64,000 nucleotides of DNA from Rhodospirillaceae bacterium (GCA_002709955.1 PAQY01000002.1:44413-108412); one strand, 5' to 3'; positions 33,029 through 42,931 are shown, counted from the stretch's first letter. Numbers and translations are program-made. The notes: a model not told the origin generated them from the letters alone.

Positions 33029-34609
33029 ATGTCCCAGATTATAGATCCGGTTCCCAATGACACGCCCGGCGCACAGGAAATTAACTTTTCTGTGCCGCAA
33101 CACTATAACGCATCTGCCATTCTGTTTGATAATCTGACGGCAGGGCGCGGCGGTAAGATTGCCATTGTGACGGAACGGGAAAGCCTGACCTACGGGGAAA
33201 TCTGTGCGCAGGCGTGCCGCATTGGCAATGGATTGCTGGATCTGGGATTGGTGCGCGGGGACAGGCTGGTCCTGGTCCTGAATGACAGCCCTGACTATAT
33301 TGCCGCCATCTTTGGGGCCTTGCGGGCCGGGCTTGTACCGCTGTTGATCAACACGCTGTCGCCTGCTGACCAGATTGCCTTTTTCCTGGAAGATTCCGCG
33401 GCGACGGTTGCCCTGACCCATGGGGAGCATCTGGGCCTGTTTTCCCAATCGTCCCCAAAACATTTGATTGTATTGGATTCGGATGAGGGGCGGGCCTGGA
33501 TATCCAAACAATCCCCCGACCTGCCGCAGGCCGATACCTCCCGTGATGATATGGCCTTCTGGATGTATTCATCGGGGTCCACTGGAAAACCCAAGGGCGT
33601 CGTGCATCTGCATCACGATATGGCCTATACCGTGGAAAGCTATGCCAAACGGGTCTTACAGATCCGGGAAAGCGATATCTGCTTTTCGGTTCCAAAGATT
33701 TTCTTTGCATACGGATTCGGGAATTCGGTCACATTCCCCTTCGCCGTCGGCGCGACCACGGCTTTGTTGCCGGATCGCCCAACACCGGAACGTATGTTCG
33801 CGTTGATCAAAACCTGTCGCCCGACGTTATTTTTCGCCCTGCCCACGGTGTATACGGCCCTAATCAAGCATCCTTCTGCGGCAATGGCGGACCTGTCCAG
33901 TGTGCGGCTGTGCATATCCGCAGCCGAAGTCCTGTCCGGTGATGTCTTCACCGCCTGGAAGACCCGTTTCGGCCATGAGATCATGGAGGGGCTGGGCTCA
34001 ACAGAGGTGCTGCATATCTATCTGTCCAACACGCTGGATCAGAAGAAGCTGGGATCGGCTGGCAAGCGCGTGCCTGGATATGAATTGAAGCTGACGGATC
34101 GGGACGGTCAGCCCGTTAGTCCGGGCGAAGAGGGTATCCTGTGGATCCGCGGGGATTCAGACGCGCCCTGCTATTGGAATCGCCCGGACAAGACCGCAGA
34201 GACAATGCGCGGTGACTGGATCTGGACTGGGGATCGATTTGTTGTGGACCAGGACGGCTTTTATTTCTTCCGGGGGCGTGCCGATGATTTGATCAAGGTC
34301 AGCGGACAATGGGTTTATCCGCTGGAGGTCGAATTATGCCTGAACGAGCATCCAAAGGTGACCGAATGCGCGGTGCTGGGTCTGACATTGGTGGATGGTC
34401 GAACGACCCTTGTTGCGGCGGTGGCGCCCGGGCCCGGTATTACGGGGGATGATGCTTTGTCTTCTGAATTAAAGGATTATGTGAAGACGACCCTGCTGCC
34501 GTATAAATATCCCCGACAGTTTCTATATCTGGATACTTTGCCCAAGACCGGGACAGACAAAATTGATCGTCAGGCCTGTAAACGTCTGTTCAGTGAAATG
34601 GATGCATAA
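33029..34609 (+). CDS. Benzoate-CoA ligase family (aryl-CoA) synthetase
   Basis: AMP-forming ligase of 526 aa that activates an aromatic acid to its CoA thioester. The ATP-binding loop is MYSSGSTGKPKGVVHLHHD (about residue 180). EGLGSTEVLHIYLSN, WTGDRFVVDQDGFYFFRGRADDLIKVSGQWVYPLEVE and the C-terminal PKTGTDKIDRQACK with catalytic Lys complete the family signature. The subgroup is benzoate/4-hydroxybenzoate/salicylate-CoA ligases. The start at 33029 follows AAGGA at 33015-33020 and lies 37 bp after the monooxygenase stop. An in-frame extension upstream would overlap the monooxygenase and is rejected. The specific acid is inferred from context. Confidence 0.9.
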   Translation: MSQIIDPVPNDTPGAQEINFSVPQHYNASAILFDNLTAGRGGKIAIVTERESLTYGEICAQACRIGNGLLDLGLVRGDRLVLVLNDSPDYIAAIFGALRAGLVPLLINTLSPADQIAFFLEDSAATVALTHGEHLGLFSQSSPKHLIVLDSDEGRAWISKQSPDLPQADTSRDDMAFWMYSSGSTGKPKGVVHLHHDMAYTVESYAKRVLQIRESDICFSVPKIFFAYGFGNSVTFPFAVGATTALLPDRPTPERMFALIKTCRPTLFFALPTVYTALIKHPSAAMADLSSVRLCISAAEVLSGDVFTAWKTRFGHEIMEGLGSTEVLHIYLSNTLDQKKLGSAGKRVPGYELKLTDRDGQPVSPGEEGILWIRGDSDAPCYWNRPDKTAETMRGDWIWTGDRFVVDQDGFYFFRGRADDLIKVSGQWVYPLEVELCLNEHPKVTECAVLGLTLVDGRTTLVAAVAPGPGITGDDALSSELKDYVKTTLLPYKYPRQFLYLDTLPKTGTDKIDRQACKRLFSEMDA

Positions 34610-34680
34610 GGTCTGATCTGTGTCACCTCATTGCAATGCCGGGTGCTGTGTGGTCAAACCAGTGCCCTTGGCTGTAAAAT

Positions 34681-35640
34681 GTGAGTGACACCGTGAGTGA
34701 TCAGCATCCAGAGTCCGTGACAGGTTCCGCCGCGCTGCTGCAACGCAGAAATGCTGAGGCGTATCTATTCCTGATTTTCACCATGCTGTGCTGGGCCGGT
34801 AATGCCATTATGGGGCAATTGGCGGTGGGCCAGGTTTCGCCCATGCTGGTCGTCCTTGGGCGATGGGCGGGCGTGATGCTGTTATGCGGCATTTTCATGC
34901 GGCACCATCTGAAACGTGACTGGCCGATCCTGCGCAAGAACCTGGTCTTTCTGTCGATTGCAGGAGCCCTTGGATATTCTGCCTTTAATGGATTGTTCTA
35001 TCTGGCGGCACATTCGACCAGCGGGCTGAATATTGGGATTCTGCAAGGGTCCATGCCCGTATTCGTCGCGATGGGGGCATTTCTGGTCTATCGCACCCGG
35101 ATCACCCGGATCCAGTTATTGGGGGTGATCTTGACGGTCAGCGGGGTGATCATCATTGCCAGCGCGGGCAGCCTGGACCGACTGTTGAATCTGGAATTCA
35201 AGCGGGGCGATCTTCTGATGATCTGCGCCAGTATTCTGTATGCGGGCTATACAATCGCGCTGCGCAACCGCCCTGCAGTTTCCCCTTTAAGTCTGTTTGC
35301 CGTTATGGCCGCCAGTGCGTTCGTTCTGTCCATCCCATTTGCCGCGATAGAATATATGGTGGGCGCAACGCAATGGCCGACCCCCTTTGGCTGGCTGGTG
35401 GTAGGATTGATCACGATCTTTCCGTCCTTCCTGGCACAGCTTTTCTTCATTCAGGGGGTGGATCGTGTCGGGCCCAGCCGGGCAGGCGTGTTTATGAATC
35501 TGGTTCCAATTTTCGCAGCGGGCATGGCCGTGGTCGTCCTGAACGAGTCCTTTGAATTGTATCACGGGGTCGCCCTGATCCTGGTATTGATCGGCATTTA
35601 TCTGTCTGAGAAATTCAAAGCGCCCCTGGGACAACCCTAA
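34681..35640 (+). CDS. DMT superfamily (EamA) transporter
   Basis: Ten-helix inner-membrane transporter of 319 aa with two EamA repeats (about 25-155 and 175-310). The second ends GVDRVGPSRAGVFMNLVPIFAAGMAVVVLNESFELYHGVALILVLIGIYLSEK. The start is a GTG at 34681, with a second GTG at 34693 possible. It lies 71 bp after the aryl-CoA ligase on the same strand, so it may belong to that operon and export or import an aromatic metabolite. It converges with the cyclase gene. Confidence 0.9.
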   Translation: MSDTVSDQHPESVTGSAALLQRRNAEAYLFLIFTMLCWAGNAIMGQLAVGQVSPMLVVLGRWAGVMLLCGIFMRHHLKRDWPILRKNLVFLSIAGALGYSAFNGLFYLAAHSTSGLNIGILQGSMPVFVAMGAFLVYRTRITRIQLLGVILTVSGVIIIASAGSLDRLLNLEFKRGDLLMICASILYAGYTIALRNRPAVSPLSLFAVMAASAFVLSIPFAAIEYMVGATQWPTPFGWLVVGLITIFPSFLAQLFFIQGVDRVGPSRAGVFMNLVPIFAAGMAVVVLNESFELYHGVALILVLIGIYLSEKFKAPLGQP

Positions 35641-35654
35641 ACAGATCAATCAGA

Positions 35655-37655
35655 TCATCGACGGACGGTATCCATCGCGGGGGCGGAGGTCACTGGACGC
35701 GCCGCTTTGCGCCGGTCGATAACCTGATAAATGGCCTGGGGTTGATCAAAGCCCTTTAGATCAAACTGTCCCAGCTCTTCGAATGTGAAATTTTTACCCT
35801 GACAGAGGTCGCGGACAATGCTGCTGACCGCCGTTTGCCTGGGCCCCGCCTTGGACAGGACTCGCGCCGCCATGTTGACCGGCGTTCCAAACAAATCGCC
35901 GCTTTCATGAATGGGCTCACCGGCGCTGATGCCAATGGATATCTCAAACGCCAGATCGCCCATCATCGTGCTGAATTTTGCGATGCCATCCTGCATCAAC
36001 AGCGCTGCTTCGACCGAATTCACCACGGCGGGGAAGGAGGCCATGATGCCATCGCCGGTATGCTTGATCTCACGACCGCCATGTTTTGTGATCGCCTCCC
36101 GCACGATATCGTTATGGGCGCGTACCACATTCATCAGCCACTCATCGCCTTTTTGCTGCTGATTCTTGGTGGAACCGACGATATCGGTGAATAAGACTGA
36201 GACAAAGCCATAGGACCCCGGCCCTTCAGACGGGTCGTCATAATGTTTTGGATCATCCCCCCGCGCGGTATCTTGACCCGGCGCGGCCTTTGGGGTCTTC
36301 CACATTTTCAGGGCGTCGGCGAAACCGGAACTGGCATTGGGATCGCGGCCCTGGTTCAGCGCGCTGCCTCGCCCCAGTGAATACATTTCAAAGAATCGCT
36401 TATCCAATAGATATTCATCGATATTCGCAGCAAAGCCTTTGGCCATGGCCTTGGGGGCGCCCATCGCTTCGATCTGTTCACACAGGATATTGCGGACTTC
36501 TTTGGCTGCGACCTTAAAGCGACGGGCCAGCGTTTCCGCTGCACCCGCCAGGAACAGGATGACCCCAAAGCGCAGGAAGTGATCCTTTTCCAGCGTATTG
36601 GCCGACGCGGCCTTCGCTTCGCTGACAATATCCTGTAGGGCCTTTCTCAAGGGGCCGGGGCCTGTCGGTTCCTGGGTTGGGGGCGGCGTGGGCAATGCGT
36701 CGCTGTCTGCTTCTGGATCATCCGCCTCTTCTTCCAGGTCCGGTTCATGGGCTCCCTGATCAACCGGGTCGATAAAGGGGGGATCGGGCTCCTGTGTCGC
36801 GTCGTAAGGGGGCAACATGTCCCGGTTTTCCTGCTCCGGGTTGACCGCCTCTTCATAGTGCGCGGCGGCGTCTTCCAATGCCTTTGCCGCCAGGGCGGCT
36901 GCGTCAGGACTGGTCTTTTCAGCACCTGTTGGGCCCGTTTCTGGCTGCTGTTGCGCAGACGCGACAACCTGCATATGCCGCATGATACGGCGTAAGATTG
37001 GGACAAAGGTTATAACCCATCCAACCAGCCAGGCCCCGACCAGAAGGATCTGCCCGGTCTTGGAGCCAAAGGACAGACCGGCCATTGTCAGTCCTTTGAG
37101 GACATAAAATGCGCCAATCCCAGCACCGGTGCCAACCAGACAGGCCAGCAGGAAACCAATCATCAATTTCGGTATGGCAGCCGACCAATCCGACTCCCCC
37201 TGCACCTCTTTGGCCTTTGGGGGGCGACGCAATTCGGGTTCTTTCCCGGTGGCTTTTTTCCCATTCTCCGCTTTTTGACCGGCGACACGTTGCTTTGCCA
37301 AAGCCGCGGCATTGGCTGCTGCGGACCCGCTGGGCGCGTTGCGCAACACCGCTTTTGTCGTATTCCTGCCAGCGGTTGGACCAGCAGAACCATCTGCGCC
37401 CGCTGTAATGCTTGAAACCGGGGGTTTGGTTTTCAGTTTCGGGCTGTGATAGATGACCGATTCATTTGATGTGCCGGTCGCCTTATCAAAACTTTCCCGC
37501 ACGACACAGGCGGCATCAAAATGTCCTTGTGTATCCAGCCGTTTAGCCTCATCAATCGCGGCATCCCGCTCACTCAGCGGATAGCGATGATGAATCTGCC
37601 ATCGACCATATTGAAGGTAGTAGACCTCAAAAGAGACCGATCTGCCACCTGACAT
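35655..37655 (-). CDS. Membrane-anchored class III adenylate/guanylate cyclase
   Basis: Nucleotide cyclase of 666 aa. It has a small N-terminal domain (1-65; FEVYYLQYGRWQIHHRYPLSERDAAIDEAKRLD), a low-complexity basic linker, two membrane helices (about 165-230), a long Pro/Glu/Asp-rich segment (about 250-330), a helical region (335-440) and a C-terminal cyclase domain (about 485-645). Metal-binding Asp residues lie in FTDIVGST and HTGDGIMASF. The transition-state Asn and Arg lie in VNMAARV, and Lys of EIKHTGDG with Asp of GDLFGTPVN favour ATP. The product is inferred to be cAMP. It should be active on the cytoplasmic side. The input is unknown. A palindrome overlapping a -10-like sequence lies 87-101 bp upstream. 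Confidence 0.9.
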   Translation of the reverse strand: MSGGRSVSFEVYYLQYGRWQIHHRYPLSERDAAIDEAKRLDTQGHFDAACVVRESFDKATGTSNESVIYHSPKLKTKPPVSSITAGADGSAGPTAGRNTTKAVLRNAPSGSAAANAAALAKQRVAGQKAENGKKATGKEPELRRPPKAKEVQGESDWSAAIPKLMIGFLLACLVGTGAGIGAFYVLKGLTMAGLSFGSKTGQILLVGAWLVGWVITFVPILRRIMRHMQVVASAQQQPETGPTGAEKTSPDAAALAAKALEDAAAHYEEAVNPEQENRDMLPPYDATQEPDPPFIDPVDQGAHEPDLEEEADDPEADSDALPTPPPTQEPTGPGPLRKALQDIVSEAKAASANTLEKDHFLRFGVILFLAGAAETLARRFKVAAKEVRNILCEQIEAMGAPKAMAKGFAANIDEYLLDKRFFEMYSLGRGSALNQGRDPNASSGFADALKMWKTPKAAPGQDTARGDDPKHYDDPSEGPGSYGFVSVLFTDIVGSTKNQQQKGDEWLMNVVRAHNDIVREAITKHGGREIKHTGDGIMASFPAVVNSVEAALLMQDGIAKFSTMMGDLAFEISIGISAGEPIHESGDLFGTPVNMAARVLSKAGPRQTAVSSIVRDLCQGKNFTFEELGQFDLKGFDQPQAIYQVIDRRKAARPVTSAPAMDTVRR

Positions 37656-37741
37656 AGATTGTCCGCCCCAATTTCCGCCTGTTACAGCGCCCCAAATTCA
37701 CCCTTGGTACAGAACCTCACCCCAAAGGCCTGCGCCCCGAA

Positions 37742-37756
37742 CCGGTACTATACCGG
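37742..37756 (-). promoter_or_regulatory. Palindrome overlapping a possible cyclase promoter
   Basis: CCGGTA (37742-37747) and TACCGG (37751-37756) form a 6-3-6 perfect dyad. On the minus strand its centre reads TATAGT, a -10-like hexamer, without a good -35. A regulator bound here would occlude RNA polymerase. Confidence 0.4.
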
Positions 37757-37857
37757 ATTCTGAACAGCAGGATGAAACAATAGTTTGAAGGAATGGTTAA
37801 CAAGATATCACGGCATATTTGGCGCCGGGGTCAGGCAGCCTCTTTCCGGACGAAGGG

Positions 37858-38943
37858 TTACCCACATTGCGCGCGGTGGCGCATCAGATGATCCAGCAGG
37901 GTGCATGCGACCATGGCTTCGCCAACGGGAACAGCCCGAATGCCGACACAGGGGTCGTGGCGACCCTTGGTGATGATCTCGGTTTCCTCACCGCTTGTGG
38001 TGATGGTGTCGCGCGGTTGCAGGATTGAACTGGTCGGTTTGACGGCAAAACGTGCGATGATCGGCTGGCCGGTGGAAATTCCACCCAGAATGCCGCCTGC
38101 ATTATTGGCCCGGAAGCGGGGCTTGCCGTCATTGCCCATTCGGATTTCATCGGCATTTTCTTCGCCCGTTAAGGCAGCGGCCCCGAATCCTGCGCCAATC
38201 TCAACCCCTTTGACCGCATTGATCGACATCAGGGCGGACGCCAGATCGGAATCCAGCTTGCCATAGACCGGTGCCCCCCAGCCGACCGGGATGCCTTCTG
38301 CCACGACTTCAACAACCGCGCCACAGGAAGACCCGCTCTTGCGGATGCCATCCAGATAGCTTGCCCAGTCCCTGGCGGCGACGGGATCGGGACAGAAGAA
38401 GGGATTGTTATCAACCTCATCCCAAACCCAGCGATCCCGATCGATCTGATGCGGGCCCATTTGAACCAGGGCGGCGCGCAGGGTGAATTCATCCCCCAGA
38501 ATATGGCGCAACACCTTACGGGCGACGCCACCGGCGGCAACCCGCATGGCCGTTTCCCGCGCTGAGGAGCGTCCACCCCCCCGATAGTCGCGGATGCCGT
38601 ATTTTTCCCAATAGGTGAAATCGGCATGACCGGGGCGGAATTTCTGTGCGATGTCAGAATAATCTTTGGACCGTTGATCCGTGTTTTCGATCAACAACCC
38701 AATCGGTGTTCCGGTCGTTACCCCCTCAAACACGCCTGACAGGATTTTCACCTGATCGGCTTCCTGGCGCTGGGTTGTGTAGCGGGATTGGCCGGGGCGA
38801 CGCTTGTCCAGATAGGGTTGCAGATCAGCCTCTGACATCGGGACAAGGGGCGGGCAGCCATCGACGATACAACCTATGGCGGGACCATGGCTTTCCCCGA
38901 AGGTTGTTACCCGAAACAATGTACCAAAGGTATTATCAGACAT
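37858..38943 (-). CDS. aroC: Chorismate synthase
   Basis: Last shikimate-pathway enzyme, 361 aa, forming chorismate from 5-enolpyruvylshikimate 3-phosphate with reduced FMN. Signatures are [23 protein letters not shown] at the N-terminus, [25 protein letters not shown] near 130 and [24 protein letters not shown] near 290. Length is normal. It lies 30 bp downstream of fabI on the same strand, a frequent pair in alphaproteobacteria. Confidence 0.97.
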   Translation of the reverse strand: MSDNTFGTLFRVTTFGESHGPAIGCIVDGCPPLVPMSEADLQPYLDKRRPGQSRYTTQRQEADQVKILSGVFEGVTTGTPIGLLIENTDQRSKDYSDIAQKFRPGHADFTYWEKYGIRDYRGGGRSSARETAMRVAAGGVARKVLRHILGDEFTLRAALVQMGPHQIDRDRWVWDEVDNNPFFCPDPVAARDWASYLDGIRKSGSSCGAVVEVVAEGIPVGWGAPVYGKLDSDLASALMSINAVKGVEIGAGFGAAALTGEENADEIRMGNDGKPRFRANNAGGILGGISTGQPIIARFAVKPTSSILQPRDTITTSGEETEIITKGRHDPCVGIRAVPVGEAMVACTLLDHLMRHRAQCG

Positions 38944-38973
38944 GCGCCCGCCTTCGTGAGTCGAGCAGACTGG

Positions 38974-39816
38974 TCAGCCCGCTTTCTTGTTCAGGCCGGT
39001 CAACAGTTCCGTCACAGCCGGGGCCTGATCCACCGCGACCATGCCAACCGTGTGATATCCACTGTCGACATGATGCACCTCGCCGGTCACACCGGAAGAC
39101 AGGTCGGACAGGAAATACAGACCGGAATTCCCAACCTCATCAATCGTCACATTCCGACGCAGGGGCGAATTCAGTTCATTCCATTTCAGGATATAGCGGA
39201 AATCACCGATACCGCTGGCGGCCAGGGTCTTGATCGGACCGGCGGAAATCGCATTCACGCGGATGCCCGTCGGGCCCATATCAGATGCCAGATAGCGCAC
39301 GGATGCTTCCAGGGCCGCCTTTGCGACACCCATGACATTGTAATGGGGCATCACCCGTTCTGCACCGTAATAGGTCAGCGTCAGGATCGATCCGCCCTTT
39401 GTCATCAGCGGGGCCGCGCGCTGCGCCAGAGCCGTCAGGGAATAGCAGGAAATATCCATGGTGCGTAGGAAATTGGCGCGACTGGTCTGTAGATACTGGC
39501 CCTTCAATTCATCCTTATCGGAAAAGGCGATGCCGTGGACCATGAAATCCAATTCGCCAAATTCAGATTTCAGGGTTTCAAAAACCGCATCCATGCTGTC
39601 TTCGCTGGTCACATCACAGGGCAGCACAATCTTGGACCCCAAACTGTCGGCCAGGGGTCGCACGCGCTTTTCCAGCGCTTCGCCCTGATAGGTAAAGGCC
39701 AATTCGGCCCCTGCTGCGGCACAAGCCTTTGCAATGCCCCATGCGATCGATTTTTCGTTCGCGACACCTAAGATGACGCCCTTTTTGCCCGCCATGAGGG
39801 ATTCAACTTGGCTCAT
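38974..39816 (-). CDS. fabI: Enoyl-[acyl-carrier-protein] reductase (NADH)
   Basis: Fatty-acid elongation enzyme of 280 aa in the short-chain dehydrogenase fold. It has the divergent FabI nucleotide motif GVANEKSIAWGIAKACAAAGAELAFTYQGE. The catalytic Tyr159 and Lys166 lie in PHYNVMGVAKAALEA with the FabI Y-X6-K spacing. AISAGPIKTLAASGIGDF forms the substrate loop. It is the first gene of the fabI-aroC unit and divergent from the YihY gene. Confidence 0.97.
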   Translation of the reverse strand: MSQVESLMAGKKGVILGVANEKSIAWGIAKACAAAGAELAFTYQGEALEKRVRPLADSLGSKIVLPCDVTSEDSMDAVFETLKSEFGELDFMVHGIAFSDKDELKGQYLQTSRANFLRTMDISCYSLTALAQRAAPLMTKGGSILTLTYYGAERVMPHYNVMGVAKAALEASVRYLASDMGPTGIRVNAISAGPIKTLAASGIGDFRYILKWNELNSPLRRNVTIDEVGNSGLYFLSDLSSGVTGEVHHVDSGYHTVGMVAVDQAPAVTELLTGLNKKAG

Positions 39817-39956
39817 GCCCTATAATCTCCAAAATAATACTGTTCATCGCAAAGAGCCGCACTCTAGACCCGACTTCTCAATCCGTCAAAGCGAAGCCAC
39901 TATCGAAACCTAACTCAATCCCGCTATACTAACTTACAACCAGATGGGAAAGCAGT

Positions 39957-41378
39957 ATGAATGATTTAGCAGGGAACAACAGCACAATGCCAGAAAAGAA
40001 AGCCCCTCCTAAAGCCAGTCTGGTCAAGGTGCTGAAGCATTTTTTCCAATTTTTTGTGTATGCGGGAATCCGGTTCAATATTGATGGGTGTCAACAACGC
40101 GCGGCGGCCCTGACCTTTACATCGCTTCTGGCGATGGTGCCGTTATTGGCGGTCAGCTTTGCCATTTTTTCCGCCTTTCCCGCATATGATTCGCTGAAAA
40201 CTGAGGTTCAGAGCTATCTTTTCAGCAACTTCATCCCATCGGTTGGCGATGAAGTGCAGGGGTATCTTGAGAAGTTCACGTCCCAGACGGGACGCCTGAC
40301 GGCGGTTGGCATTGTGTTTCTGGCGCTCAGCGCCGTGATGCTGTTGATGACAATATCCAACACGATGAACATGATCTGGCAGACCAAACAGACGCGGGGT
40401 GTCGTTTCCCGCCTGATGGTATTTTGGGCGGTGCTGACCCTGGCCCCGCTGCTGTTTGGGGCCTCTTTATCGCTGTCTGGGTATTTGTTTGCCCTGGCGC
40501 GGGCCAGCAATGTCGAATCGGTAACAGGCAATTTGGCGCAATTGGCGATGGTGTTTCCATTCCTGCTGCAAACAGCCGGTTTGTCGGTTTTGTATCTGGT
40601 GATGCCCAACTATCCCGTTCGCCGCCGCGATGCGCTGATCGGGGGGCTTGTCGCCGGTGTGCTGTTGGACCTGCTGAAGCGGGGTTTTGGTATTTATATC
40701 ACCGCCTTCCCGACCTATGAGACGATTTATGGCGCGATGGCGACGATCCCGATCTTTCTGATCTGGGTCTATCTCAGTTGGATGGTGGTGTTGTTCGGGG
40801 CGGAAGTGACTGCCGGTCTGCCGGAATGGCGGCATGGGCAGCGCAATCCGCGTCGGGAAGGTCTGTCCCCCCTGCATCGACTGGCCGCCGCCCTGTCTGT
40901 TTTAAGTGCCTTGCAACGGGCGGCCGCGACGGATGGGACCACCCTGTCTGAACGCCACCTTGCACGCCTGGCCAAGGTCGGTCCTCAGGCGCAAGGCTGG
41001 GCGACGCGCCACTTAAAGCACTTGAACTATATCGCCAGGGCAGATGGTCATAATTGGGTGTTAAGCCGCGACCTGTCCCAGGTCGATCTGGCGACCCTGT
41101 ATCAGGACTTGGAACTGGACCTGTCGGGTCGTATGCCACGCGGACAGTTAAATACCGATTGGGGGCATCAATTGACCGAGATATTGGATGATTTCAGCAA
41201 GGCGCGCGATGAGGTGATGAGCACCGATCTGCGCAGCTTTCTGACATCGACATCACCACAACACGATGTGTTGCCCTCTGAAGAGGAGGATGACGGCCCC
41301 CCTGGCGAATCAAAGGCCAGCTTTAATGCAAAAGTTCTGGCATTGATCGGCCTGGGGGCGCTGTCTCAAAGCGGGTAG
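39957..41378 (+). CDS. YihY/virulence factor BrkB family membrane protein
   Basis: Inner-membrane protein of 473 aa with about six membrane helices in the first 300 residues (QQRAAALTFTSLLAMVPLLAVSFAIFSAFPAY; ATIPIFLIWVYLSWMVVLFGAEVTAGLPEW). The cytoplasmic C-terminal domain of about 170 residues includes a winged-helix-like segment and an acidic tail. Despite the old annotation ribonuclease BN, the family is thought to be a transporter or envelope protein of uncertain function. A TATACT hexamer at 39925-39930 is a plausible -10. Confidence 0.9.
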   Translation: MNDLAGNNSTMPEKKAPPKASLVKVLKHFFQFFVYAGIRFNIDGCQQRAAALTFTSLLAMVPLLAVSFAIFSAFPAYDSLKTEVQSYLFSNFIPSVGDEVQGYLEKFTSQTGRLTAVGIVFLALSAVMLLMTISNTMNMIWQTKQTRGVVSRLMVFWAVLTLAPLLFGASLSLSGYLFALARASNVESVTGNLAQLAMVFPFLLQTAGLSVLYLVMPNYPVRRRDALIGGLVAGVLLDLLKRGFGIYITAFPTYETIYGAMATIPIFLIWVYLSWMVVLFGAEVTAGLPEWRHGQRNPRREGLSPLHRLAAALSVLSALQRAAATDGTTLSERHLARLAKVGPQAQGWATRHLKHLNYIARADGHNWVLSRDLSQVDLATLYQDLELDLSGRMPRGQLNTDWGHQLTEILDDFSKARDEVMSTDLRSFLTSTSPQHDVLPSEEEDDGPPGESKASFNAKVLALIGLGALSQSG

Positions 41379-41381
41379 GGC

Positions 41382-42323
41382 CTATGGCTTGTCCAGGCCG
41401 ACGCGCTTGCGCACGTCATAGTCATAGTCTTTCGACCATTCCTTGACGAAATCGACCAGGGCCTTGTCTGGTTTATCCGGCAGAACCACAACCAGTTTTG
41501 CAAATTGGTCGCCCGCCACGGTGCCACTGGGCTGGATACCCTTGCCGCGCAGTCGCAAGCTGGTGCCGCTGTTCGATCCTGCCGGTACGGTAACAGAAAC
41601 ATTGCCGTGCACGGTGGGGACGGTGATTTTCCCGCCCAGCACTGCTTCCGCCAGGGTAATCGGGACATCCAGGAAAATATCATTTCCGTCCCGTTCAAAG
41701 AATGGATGGGTATCAACCTGGATTTCGATAAAGGCATCGCCTGCCGGACCGCCGCCCATACCGGGCATGCCCTGTTGTTTCAGGCGTAATGTCTGACCAT
41801 CTTCCGTTCCAGGCGGAATGCGGACATCCAGGCTTTTCCCATCATACAGGTTGACCCGGCGCGTCGTGCCTTTTGCAGCATCCATAAAGGACACGCGCAG
41901 CGAATAGCTGACATCCTTGCCCTTCATTTCCATGGTGCGCGTGCGCCCGCGATTGCGTCCGAACAGATCGGCAAAGATATCCTCTGCCGCTGCGCCGCCA
42001 AAGCCGCCCGCAAAGCCTCCGCCGGGGCCACGTCCCCGCCCGCCAGCCGGGCCATACCCGCCGGCCCCAAAGCCGCCACGCGGGGCCCCATCGGCACCGA
42101 TTTCACCCCGGTCGAATTTGGCACGCTTTTCCTTATCGCCCAAAATGCTCTGGGCGTTGGAAATTTCCTTAAAACGTTGTTCGACGATGGGATCATTCGG
42201 ATTCAAATCCGGATGAAATTCCTTCGCCAATTTACGATAGGCCTGTTTAATCTCCTCGGCGCTTGCTGTGCGCTTCACACCGAGTACTTCATAGGGATCT
42301 TTCATACCTGTCCCGACTGCCAT
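41382..42323 (-). CDS. DnaJ C-terminal domain co-chaperone (CbpA-like)
   Basis: Type II J-protein of 313 aa without a zinc finger. The J-domain covers about residues 8-70 (DPYEVLGVKRTASAEEIKQAYRKLAKEFHPDLNP) with the HPD motif that stimulates DnaK. A Gly-rich linker follows (about 85-125), then the two C-terminal beta-sandwich substrate domains (about 135-300). ATG 42323 has AGGAG about ten bases upstream; an internal ATG at 42305 begins MKDPYEVLG and is possible. It sits in the conserved pdxH/dnaJ/fabI neighbourhood and is not the classical dnaKJ partner. Confidence 0.93.
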   Translation of the reverse strand: MAVGTGMKDPYEVLGVKRTASAEEIKQAYRKLAKEFHPDLNPNDPIVEQRFKEISNAQSILGDKEKRAKFDRGEIGADGAPRGGFGAGGYGPAGGRGRGPGGGFAGGFGGAAAEDIFADLFGRNRGRTRTMEMKGKDVSYSLRVSFMDAAKGTTRRVNLYDGKSLDVRIPPGTEDGQTLRLKQQGMPGMGGGPAGDAFIEIQVDTHPFFERDGNDIFLDVPITLAEAVLGGKITVPTVHGNVSVTVPAGSNSGTSLRLRGKGIQPSGTVAGDQFAKLVVVLPDKPDKALVDFVKEWSKDYDYDVRKRVGLDKP

Positions 42324-42427
42324 TTTTCACAGACTCCTTCACATGCAACGCGCGCACCGGCATACCATTCCGGTCCTGCGCCCGAAGGCAAGCAAGAATC
42401 GTTCCGAGAGCAGAGAGGATATAAGAC

Positions 42428-42931
42428 TTAACTGATGATTTTCCAAGTTCCGTCTGGCTGGCGACAGGCTGTGCCATAGGCTTGTTGAGACTCGCCGCCA
42501 ATATCCACGGTCTGTGTGAATTCGCGGCAATACTGACCATCTGTGTTCTGATAGGTCTTCTGGGGCGTTACCGCGCCGGAATTGCCGGTATTCGGGTTTG
42601 ACCAGGTAGACGCCTGCTGATCCGGCTGGGTTTCCAGGGCGCGCTGGGTCGTGTTGTTGATCTTCATTTTATCAACGTCATCCAAGGACCGGCCAATAGA
42701 AGACCCTGCCAGGGCACCCAGAACAGCACCCAGTCCAACAGCGACAAGCTGACCCTTGCCTTTACCAACCTGGGAGCCAAGAACACCGCCCAGAACAGCG
42801 CCGCCCGCGCCGCCGATGGTTTCTTTCTGACCCGCGCCAGAACAGGCGCTCAGCCCGATCGCGCTTACCAGAGCAAGCGCCACAGCCTGACCTGCAATCC
42901 GTTTGGGGAGCAGTCGCATTGTGGTAGCCAT
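42428..42931 (-). CDS. 17-kDa surface antigen/RT0821-type lipoprotein
   Basis: Outer-membrane lipoprotein of 167 aa (or 163 from the second ATG at 42919). The signal peptide ends in lipobox LSAC. A glycine-zipper segment follows (IGGAGGAVLGGVLGSQVGKGKGQLVAVGLGAVLGALAGSSIGRSLDDVDK), and the C-terminal domain has EFTQTVDIGGESQQAYGTACRQPDGTWKII. This matches the Rickettsia 17-kDa antigen family, found next to dnaJ and pdxH in many alphaproteobacteria. The role in envelope structure is not known in detail. Confidence 0.92.
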   Translation of the reverse strand: MATTMRLLPKRIAGQAVALALVSAIGLSACSGAGQKETIGGAGGAVLGGVLGSQVGKGKGQLVAVGLGAVLGALAGSSIGRSLDDVDKMKINNTTQRALETQPDQQASTWSNPNTGNSGAVTPQKTYQNTDGQYCREFTQTVDIGGESQQAYGTACRQPDGTWKIIS

